From Acinetobacter pullicarnis (GTDB lineage Bacteria > Pseudomonadota > Gammaproteobacteria > Pseudomonadales > Moraxellaceae), in the NCBI RefSeq assembly GCF_006352475.1, contig NZ_VCMZ01000001.1, positions 2,418,001 through 2,482,000 of the forward strand: a DNA stretch of 64,000 bases. Direction: 5' to 3'. The notes beneath the pieces are model-generated. The model had not been told where the DNA came from, ran no database searches, and worked only from the letters and a program-made list of their open reading frames with translations. Position numbers and translations under genes: made by a program. Positions 58,117 to 64,000 of the stretch are shown here, piece by piece (position 1 is the stretch's first letter; every line of letters starts with the position of its first letter).

Positions 58117-58821
58117 ATGGCTTCTAATTTTTCATATTTAAGTACAGATGCATTGTCGCCAGGACAATTGCCCGAGTCACTTAAAGCGTTATTAAAACGC
58201 GCCCATATCAATCGTTTTCCGAAACGAATGACCATCGTTGATGCGGGTAGTGAATCAAAATCACTGTATTTAATTTTAAAAGGTTCAGTTTCAATTATTT
58301 TGCGCGAAGATAATGACCGCGAAATTGTTGTAGCATACTTAAATCCTGGTGATTTCTTTGGGGAAATGGGGTTGTTTGAAGCGAATCCTCAGCGTACAGC
58401 TGAAGTCCGCACCCGTGACACCTGCGAAATAGCAGAAATCAGTTATGAGAATTTTCATGAGTTAAGTCAGCAATATCCAGACTTAAGTTATGCCGTATTC
58501 GCACAACTGGTTCGTCGATTGAAAAATACCACCCGTAAAGTGACTGATTTAGCGTTTATTGATGTATCTGGCCGTATTGCACGCTGCTTGATCGATCTAT
58601 CTGCGCAACCTGAAGCAATGATTTTACCGAATGGCCGTCAAATTCGTATCACTCGTCAAGAGATTGGTCGTATTGTGGGTTGTTCACGTGAAATGGTTGG
58701 TCGAGTCCTCAAAACACTCGAAGAAGAAGGTATGATCGAGACCGAAGGGAAAGCGATTTTAATCTTCGATAGCTCTTTAGAGCAGGCTTCTGTTGAAGCT
58801 GAGCAAGTCACTGAAGAGTAA
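58117..58821 (+). CDS. vfr: cAMP-responsive global regulator, Crp/Vfr family
   Basis: Product of 234 residues. The N-terminal cyclic-nucleotide-binding domain shows GDFFGEMGLFEANPQRTAEVRT, with the Glu and Arg-Thr that hold cAMP, and a dimerisation helix with KNTTRKVTDLAF. The C-terminal winged helix has the recognition segment ITRQEIGRIVGCSREMVGRVLKTLEEEG, nearly the same as in Crp and Vfr. I use the ATG at 58117 (MASNFSYL), with a TTTGGAA site upstream, rather than the in-frame start at 58102. It lies next to the YhfA-like gene. Confidence 0.92.
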   Translation: MASNFSYLSTDALSPGQLPESLKALLKRAHINRFPKRMTIVDAGSESKSLYLILKGSVSIILREDNDREIVVAYLNPGDFFGEMGLFEANPQRTAEVRTRDTCEIAEISYENFHELSQQYPDLSYAVFAQLVRRLKNTTRKVTDLAFIDVSGRIARCLIDLSAQPEAMILPNGRQIRITRQEIGRIVGCSREMVGRVLKTLEEEGMIETEGKAILIFDSSLEQASVEAEQVTEE

Positions 58822-58845
58822 ATTTTAGTATTGAAAAATCTAGAT

Positions 58846-58867
58846 GTGCAAATCAACTGATTTGCAC
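58846..58867 (-). terminator. terminator between crp/vfr and tsaD
   Basis: GTGCAAATCA (58846-58855) and TGATTTGCAC (58858-58867) are perfect complements with a two-base centre. On the minus strand a TAGATTTTTC run follows, so it probably ends tsaD. Confidence 0.55.
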
Positions 58868-58914
58868 AATAAATTTAAATCCAACAAGTAAAACAACAAA
58901 CCTAAATTACAAAT

Positions 58915-59940
58915 TTATGATTCAACCTGCAAGCTAGGATTACTCAACTCAGTCATTGGCCAACGTGGTGTGGTCGTAACCGATAAACCATCCTGCTCTC
59001 CTGCCTTCAAACGTTGATACCCTGCAAAAGCAATCATCGCCCCATTATCAGTACACAAAGCCGGTTCTGCATAATAAACTGCTGCTCGAATTTTACTCAA
59101 CTCAGCCTGTAAGCGTTCGCGCAGTCTCGAATTGGCACTCACGCCCCCCGCAATCACCAAACTTTTTAAACCCGTCTGTTTTAATGCTTTAACTGATTTC
59201 TTCACCAAGGTATCAACCAGTGCTTCCTGAAATGAAGCTGCAATGTCTGCATCTCGGCCTTCAGATTCTGGTTTTTTGAGTTGCACAGAAACCGCAGTTT
59301 TCAAACCACTAAACGAAAAATCTAAGCCCTGATGTAACATCGGTCGTGGGAAGGCAAAGGCGGTTGGGTCGCCTTGTTCGGCCAGTTTAGAAATGTTTGG
59401 ACCGCCTGGATAAGGCAGATGAATCATCTTCGCGACCTTATCAAATGCTTCCCCTGCCGCATCATCAATCGACTCGCCCAGCATTTCATATTGACCAATC
59501 CCATAAGCAGCCATTAATTGCGTATGACCACCCGAAACCAACAAAGCCACAAAGGGAAAGCTGGGTGGTGTCTCAGACAACAAAGGTGCCAACATATGAC
59601 CTTCCATATGATGCACCCCAATTGCAGGTTTATTTAAAGCAAATGCTAGGCTACGACCAAATAAAGCACCAGTCATCAGTGCGCCCATCAAGCCCGGCCC
59701 TCGGGTATAAGCGATCGCATCAATGTCAGATTTTTTTAAATTACTTTGTACTAAGAGTTCATTTAATAACGGAATCATCTTACGAACATGATCGCGTGAA
59801 GCCAATTCGGGCACTACGCCACCATATTCGGCATGTAGTTTAATTTGACTATAAAGTACCTGTCCTCTTAGCCCAAACTCACTGTCATACAGCGCTAGAC
59901 CGGTTTCATCACATGAGGTTTCTAAGCCGAGAACAATCAT
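58915..59940 (-). CDS. tsaD: tRNA N6-adenosine threonylcarbamoyltransferase TsaD
   Basis: Transfers the threonylcarbamoyl group to A37 of tRNAs reading ANN codons, working with TsaB and TsaE. The 341-residue ASKHA-fold protein has [16 protein letters not shown] at the start, the metal-binding HHMEGH (near residues 110-115) and the SGGHTQL and [13 protein letters not shown] segments. I start at MIVLGLET (59940); eight more codons upstream are open but do not fit the family. It is divergent from rpsU, a common order in gamma-proteobacteria. Confidence 0.96.
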   Translation of the reverse strand: MIVLGLETSCDETGLALYDSEFGLRGQVLYSQIKLHAEYGGVVPELASRDHVRKMIPLLNELLVQSNLKKSDIDAIAYTRGPGLMGALMTGALFGRSLAFALNKPAIGVHHMEGHMLAPLLSETPPSFPFVALLVSGGHTQLMAAYGIGQYEMLGESIDDAAGEAFDKVAKMIHLPYPGGPNISKLAEQGDPTAFAFPRPMLHQGLDFSFSGLKTAVSVQLKKPESEGRDADIAASFQEALVDTLVKKSVKALKQTGLKSLVIAGGVSANSRLRERLQAELSKIRAAVYYAEPALCTDNGAMIAFAGYQRLKAGEQDGLSVTTTPRWPMTELSNPSLQVES

Positions 59941-60085
59941 TATTTTGCCTATTTTCCATTCCAAAGTCGTGCGCGCACCATTATAGACTTGTGATATGAG
60001 ATGTAAATGAGTAAAATGCTGACCTTCACTTGTGATCTACCACAATCCTGTGCTAGATCTTATCCATAAACTATGAGGATTCTTC

Positions 60086-60301
60086 ATGCCACAAGTTAAA
60101 TTGAAAGAAGGCGAACCAGTAGACGTCGCTATCCGTCGTTTCAAACGTTCATGTGAAAAAGCAGGCGTTTTAGCTGACGTACGTAAACGTGAATTTTACG
60201 AAAAACCGACTCAAGAACGTAAACGTAAAAAAGCTGCTGCAGTTAAACGCTACCAAAAGAAATTGGCGCGTGAATCTGTACGTACTACTCGCCTTTACTA
60301 A
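60086..60301 (+). CDS. rpsU: 30S ribosomal protein S21
   Basis: Small basic ribosomal protein of 71 residues, full length, starting [20 protein letters not shown] and carrying the [32 protein letters not shown] core of the family in two clear blocks. GAGGA lies about eight bases ahead of the ATG. It is followed by yqeY on the same strand, as in the rpsU-yqeY(-dnaG) macromolecular synthesis cluster; dnaG is not next to it here. Confidence 0.97.
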
Positions 60302-60335
60302 TTAATTTGTGACTGACTGTTTGGAATCCACGAAG

Positions 60336-60779
60336 ATGACTTTAAAAAATCAAATTACCGATGCAATGAAAAACGCGATGCGCGCCAAAGAAATGGCCAC
60401 GTTAACGGTAATTCGTAGTCTTCAAGCAGCCATCAAACAAATCGAAGTCGATGATCGCATCGAGCTTGATGATACTCAAGTTCTTGCGGTCCTTGAAAAG
60501 CAAATCAAACAACGTAAAGAGTCTATCAAAGCTTTTGAAGCTGCTGATCGACTAGACTTAGCAAGTAAAGAACAAGCCGAATTTGAGGTTTTATCTCAAT
60601 TTCTACCAGAAGCTATGACTGAGGAAGCGCTTGATTCACTGATTGAGCAAGTAATTACTGCTCAAGAAGCTACTAGCATGAAAGATATGGGTAAGGTGAT
60701 GAATTCTCTACGTCCGATCATAGCCGGGCGTGCCGATCCTGCACAAGTATCTGCAAAAATCAAAGCGAAACTCGCTTAA
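60336..60779 (+). CDS. GatB/YqeY domain-containing protein
   Basis: Product of 147 residues with the YqeY layout: LKNQITDAMKNAMRAKEMATL at the start, a VIRSLQAAIKQIE segment, the helical linker LEKQIKQRKESIKAFEAADR and the tail domain ending SAKIKAKLA. It resembles the tRNA-binding tail of GatB, but stand-alone YqeY has no proven activity. I start at the ATG at 60336; a GTG at 60309 would add nine residues. Co-directional with rpsU, 34 bases downstream. Confidence 0.88.
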   Translation: MTLKNQITDAMKNAMRAKEMATLTVIRSLQAAIKQIEVDDRIELDDTQVLAVLEKQIKQRKESIKAFEAADRLDLASKEQAEFEVLSQFLPEAMTEEALDSLIEQVITAQEATSMKDMGKVMNSLRPIIAGRADPAQVSAKIKAKLA

Positions 60780-60870
60780 CCGCGATTCAATTCAAAAATA
60801 AAACTTGTCTGATACTGATACAACGTCTTCTACAGATTGAGTCGATTTGACTAAAGCGCCGTTGTATCGA

Positions 60871-61230
60871 CTATAAGTCAAACTCTGGCTTAGCCTCTGC
60901 ATAAAATATCTCTGTAGGTGCTGGGATATCTCCCTCAACCACCGTTCCCAAGCGCAAACGTATAATTTGTGGTAAATCAATTCGATATGAATAAATTGGG
61001 CTAGCACAGACCCGACAAAATACCCGCGCCTTATTCGGTGTATGAAAATAAGCGCTTAATAAATCTTCACCTTGTATAATTTTAAAAAATTTTTTCTGTA
61101 TCGGACTATTCCACGCCATAATCCCACCCTGTGCTTGCTGGCAATCACGGCAATAGCATAAAATACTCTGCTCAAGCGCAGCATGATACTCATATTGAAT
61201 TGCGCCACAAAGACAATGTCCCTTCAGCAT
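60871..61230 (-). CDS. GFA family protein (glutathione-dependent formaldehyde-activating enzyme-like)
   Basis: Small zinc protein of 119 residues. The GFA/CENP-V fold ligands are visible: C6 and C8 in GHCLCGAIQYEY, two cysteines in CYCRDCQQAQGG near residues 25-30, and FCRVCASPIYSYR near residues 91-95. The family name comes from an enzyme studied in Paracoccus, and most members have no known substrate. It lies nine bases after the M48 protease gene on the same strand, so the two are probably co-transcribed. Confidence 0.85.
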   Translation of the reverse strand: MLKGHCLCGAIQYEYHAALEQSILCYCRDCQQAQGGIMAWNSPIQKKFFKIIQGEDLLSAYFHTPNKARVFCRVCASPIYSYRIDLPQIIRLRLGTVVEGDIPAPTEIFYAEAKPEFDL

Positions 61231-61239
61231 ATGATCACC

Positions 61240-62679
61240 CTAGATTTTCATTTGTCTTTCTTCTTGCATAACTTTTAACCGAGCTTCAATTTTGGCAGAC
61301 ATGGCCTGATTATCTTTACTTAAGCGTTTGGCATGTAATAACGATTTAATCGCGCTATCTTCCGCACCAGACCAATATTCCACTTCAGCACGGTTACGCA
61401 GCACATTGACTGTCCGCATGGGGTTTTGCGCATCAATATTGGCAGCTTGCTGCATCAGTTGCCAAGCTAGAATATCGCGATCATTTTTACGTAAAAATTG
61501 ATTGACCAGTTTTTCAGCCTGCTCAGGTTTTTTCTGGCGAATATAGACTTCAGCCAATTTAAAGCTTAAGGCGCGATTTTCAGGCATGATCCGTTGCTTC
61601 GGTGCAACACTTTGATAGGCATCTTCAATTTTATTTTGGCCCAAATATAAATCTGTTTGCAACAATACCAGTAACGTATGTTCAGGATTTATTTTTTTGG
61701 CGATATCAAGCTGCCGCTGAGCCTGCTCATAATCACCATGTTGCAAATAATAGGTCGCCAGCGCCAGCAAACCAGCATAATTTTTCTGATTAGCCAAAAC
61801 TTGCAATTGCTGCTCACTACTTTGCTTTGATACGGCTAAGGCATACCACTTGATAATATCGAATTCTTGCTGGCTATTATTATAAGGAACTTTGGGCAAT
61901 TGATTGGCACGCAAACGTGCTTCGCTCATACGTTCTGAAGTCAATGGATGGGTCAGCCAGAAATCCGGTAAAAAACTCACAAAACTACGTGAGCGGTTCA
62001 TGGTTTCAAAGAAGTCTGCCATCGCCTGCGGATTATAGTTTGCACCCGACATAAACTGCATACCAATTCGATCCGCTTCACGCTCTTGATTACGGCTATA
62101 GTTGAGCTGACGATCCATCATCGCGGCCTGAGTGCCCATCATGACTGCGCCACCCACATCACCATCGCCTTTGGCAGCAACCACCGCACCAACCAAAATA
62201 CCTGCGAGAGCTAACAAGCCTTGCCCCTTAAAGGCTTCTTGTGAGCGACTATAATGGCGTTGTGACACGTGTGCAATCTCATGCGACATCACCCCAACCA
62301 CTTCATCCATGTTTTTTGCGGAGGTGATCATGCCAGTATTTAAGGCAAATAATCCACCAGGAACTGCAAATGCATTAATTTGCGGATCATTCACCAAGAC
62401 CAGCCCGATTGGCCGACCTAATTGTGTTTGGCTCAGTATGTTTGAAAAGATCAGCATAAATTGATCTTCAAGCCACGGGTCAAGTAAAACAGGTAACTGA
62501 CTATGCACTTGTCTATAAACTTTTTCACCGATCATTTTTTCATTTTGCTGATCGATTAAGCCAACACCGCCCCCAATTTCTGGAACTTCAACCACAGTGG
62601 TGTTGTTTGCATAGAAAGCAAAGGTTGAACTACAAAGCGAGCTTAAACTAAGCCCTACACTGAGCAAAACTTTTTTCAA
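61240..62679 (-). CDS. BepA-like periplasmic M48 metalloprotease with TPR domain
   Basis: Product of 479 residues with a signal peptide (VLLSVGLSLSSLCSSTFA, residues 4-21). The M48 protease domain has the zinc motif HEIAH at 133-137 and the third ligand in READRIG near residue 200. A TPR-rich C-terminal half follows (about 290-470). This is the layout of E. coli BepA (YfgC), which assists and quality-controls LptD and other outer-membrane proteins. The role here is inferred from that homology. Confidence 0.9.
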   Translation of the reverse strand: MKKVLLSVGLSLSSLCSSTFAFYANNTTVVEVPEIGGGVGLIDQQNEKMIGEKVYRQVHSQLPVLLDPWLEDQFMLIFSNILSQTQLGRPIGLVLVNDPQINAFAVPGGLFALNTGMITSAKNMDEVVGVMSHEIAHVSQRHYSRSQEAFKGQGLLALAGILVGAVVAAKGDGDVGGAVMMGTQAAMMDRQLNYSRNQEREADRIGMQFMSGANYNPQAMADFFETMNRSRSFVSFLPDFWLTHPLTSERMSEARLRANQLPKVPYNNSQQEFDIIKWYALAVSKQSSEQQLQVLANQKNYAGLLALATYYLQHGDYEQAQRQLDIAKKINPEHTLLVLLQTDLYLGQNKIEDAYQSVAPKQRIMPENRALSFKLAEVYIRQKKPEQAEKLVNQFLRKNDRDILAWQLMQQAANIDAQNPMRTVNVLRNRAEVEYWSGAEDSAIKSLLHAKRLSKDNQAMSAKIEARLKVMQEERQMKI

Positions 62680-62757
62680 AATAGGTGCTCTAAATTAAAT
62701 TTTCACTCACTATAACATTGAATTTCGAAGCAATTACAAATGAAATGTTATGTTGTT

Positions 62758-63726
62758 TTAACCAAAACTTGGATTAACCAACGTCCTGGGTTTGCGCCCA
62801 TCTAAGCCATCGACTAAGTTTTTATAAGCCAGCTCTGCCATCTTCTTCCGCGTTGCAGCCGTTGCAGAACCGACATGTGGCAAGGTCACCACACGATCCA
62901 ACTGAAACAACTCAGAGCTTTGCAGCGGCTCTTTTTGATAGACATCTAGCCCTGCTGCAAAAATTTGTTGTGATTTAAGCGCTTCAATCAAAGCATTTTC
63001 ATCAATCACACTGCCACGTGAAATATTCACCAATACTGCATGTGCTTGCATTTGTGCCAGTTCAGCAGCAGCAATTAAGGCTTGAGAATCCGCATTTAAA
63101 TCAACAGCAACCACCACAAAGTCTGATTGCTGTAATAACGTATTCAAACTGCAGTACTGCGCATTGAATGCTTCGGCAACTTCAGGTTTTTCCTGACGAT
63201 TGTGATAGAGGATATTCATATTAAAACCATGGAAACCACGACGTGCAATCGCGGCACCAATGGTACCTAAACCAATGATTCCAAGGGTTTTTCCAAAAAC
63301 ATCAACACCAAATTGCGCTGCGCCTACTGTACGTTGCCACTGTCCTGTTTTGGTCCATTGGTCGAGTCGTGGTACTTGTCGTGCTGCACTCATGAGCAAG
63401 GTAAACGCCAAATCTGCAGTGGTTTCAGTTAGTACATAAGGCGTATTGGCCAACCATATTTTCTGTTGATTTAAATAGGCCAAGTCATAGTTGTCATAGC
63501 CAACACTCACCGAGGAAATGATTTTTAATTTTTTAGCCGTGGCTAAAGTGCTGGCATTCAATACACGCCCAGCACCAATCATGCCATCTGCATCTTGCAC
63601 AGCAGCGCTGATCTGCTGATTCACATCGCCTAATTTTGGGTTAATCTGCACCACTTGATATTGCGCCTGTAAACGCGCCAAAATATCGGGATCAATCTGA
63701 CTAAACACGACAACTTTTTGATTCAT
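62758..63726 (-). CDS. D-2-hydroxyacid dehydrogenase (GhrB-like glyoxylate/hydroxypyruvate reductase)
   Basis: NAD(P)H-dependent dehydrogenase of 322 residues. The Rossmann loop GLGTIGAAIARRG lies near residues 150-162. The catalytic Arg, Glu and His are in NISRGSVIDE, DVYQKEPL and LPHVGSATAATR. It most resembles 2-ketogluconate/glyoxylate/hydroxypyruvate reductases such as GhrB; exact substrate is uncertain. I use the ATG at 63726, with AAGGAAG four bases upstream. It overlaps the stop of the upstream gene (ATGA), so the two are translationally coupled. Confidence 0.9.
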   Translation of the reverse strand: MNQKVVVFSQIDPDILARLQAQYQVVQINPKLGDVNQQISAAVQDADGMIGAGRVLNASTLATAKKLKIISSVSVGYDNYDLAYLNQQKIWLANTPYVLTETTADLAFTLLMSAARQVPRLDQWTKTGQWQRTVGAAQFGVDVFGKTLGIIGLGTIGAAIARRGFHGFNMNILYHNRQEKPEVAEAFNAQYCSLNTLLQQSDFVVVAVDLNADSQALIAAAELAQMQAHAVLVNISRGSVIDENALIEALKSQQIFAAGLDVYQKEPLQSSELFQLDRVVTLPHVGSATAATRKKMAELAYKNLVDGLDGRKPRTLVNPSFG

Positions 63727-64000
63727 ACCACTTCCTTGTGCATTGCGTGACTTTGCATAAATTGCCACAAACGTTTTTTCAAAATAGGTTGCTCAATCAT
63801 CTCTGCTAAGCTGGCCAAACAAATCACTTCACTATTTTCAAGATGCGCTAACCGCCCCAAGCTGATTACTTTTTTATCTTGTGCGAGACCATCAATAAAG
63901 CCTTGAATATACAGACTGGCACCACGACCATCCTGAAATTGTGCCAAGGCAAAGGGCCATTTTAATTCAAAATAATCACCCGGTTTCGCCGCTTGGATAT
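63723..64000 (-). CDS. C-terminal part of an unidentified protein (partial)
   Basis: An open frame runs from the right edge to a TGA at 63723-63725 that overlaps the dehydrogenase ATG. The 91 visible residues include KPGDYFELKWPFALAQFQDG and a hydrophobic C-terminal half; I do not recognise the family. The overlap with the next gene is good evidence that it is real. The N-terminus lies outside the window. Confidence 0.6.
   Translation of the reverse strand, partial: IQAAKPGDYFELKWPFALAQFQDGRGASLYIQGFIDGLAQDKKVISLGRLAHLENSEVICLASLAEMIEQPILKKRLWQFMQSHAMHKEVV

Overview
The window is chromosomal DNA of an Acinetobacter species (Moraxellaceae). Evidence for this is the A+T-rich sequence, a Hfq with a long glycine-rich tail, the tsaE-mutL-miaA-hfq order, a complete 1180-bp copy of ISAba1 with a 9-bp target duplication, and trimeric autotransporter plus OmpA-like operons of the AtaA-TpgA type. 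The species cannot be fixed from this sequence alone. I saw no rRNA, tRNA, CRISPR array or prophage.

Layout. 1-31 kb is mostly core genome: ferredoxin and ahpF; a three-gene TelA-type operon; hda and an AI-2E family exporter; purM-purN; tsaE, mutL, miaA and hfq; two pseudouridine synthases around an orphan RelB/DinJ-type antitoxin and a GNAT protein; a DUF441 membrane protein; divergent metR/metE with a MetR operator; queH; gltS; an MFS transporter; a voltage-gated-type ion channel with a C-terminal zinc ribbon; an amino-acid permease; an EF-hand secreted protein; and a Fur-controlled TonB-dependent receptor. An IS30-family element lies upstream of that receptor.

31.9-52.7 kb is the accessory heart of the window. 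Two complete adhesin operons lie in tandem on the minus strand, each a giant trimeric autotransporter gene followed by an OmpA/BamE-like partner gene (tpgA type). A DUF6502 protein lies between them and has palindromes in its upstream region. As read, neither adhesin gene gives a full-length product. The first is split by an IS3-family element (perfect 24-bp inverted repeats, 3-bp target duplication); removing it restores one 2620-residue frame. The second is frameshifted at a run of nine G residues just after the signal peptide; eight or eleven G would restore a 2665-residue frame, which points to phase variation by slippage. Both genes carry long, nearly identical tandem repeats (732 bp x3; 357 bp x8; 699 bp x2).

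53.3-64 kb returns to core genes: clpB with an intact heat-shock-type promoter and ISAba1 just upstream in the orientation that sends its outward promoter into clpB; an osmC-family gene divergent from crp/vfr; tsaD divergent from rpsU-yqeY; a GFA-family protein; a BepA-like M48 protease; a 2-hydroxyacid dehydrogenase; and a partial unknown gene.
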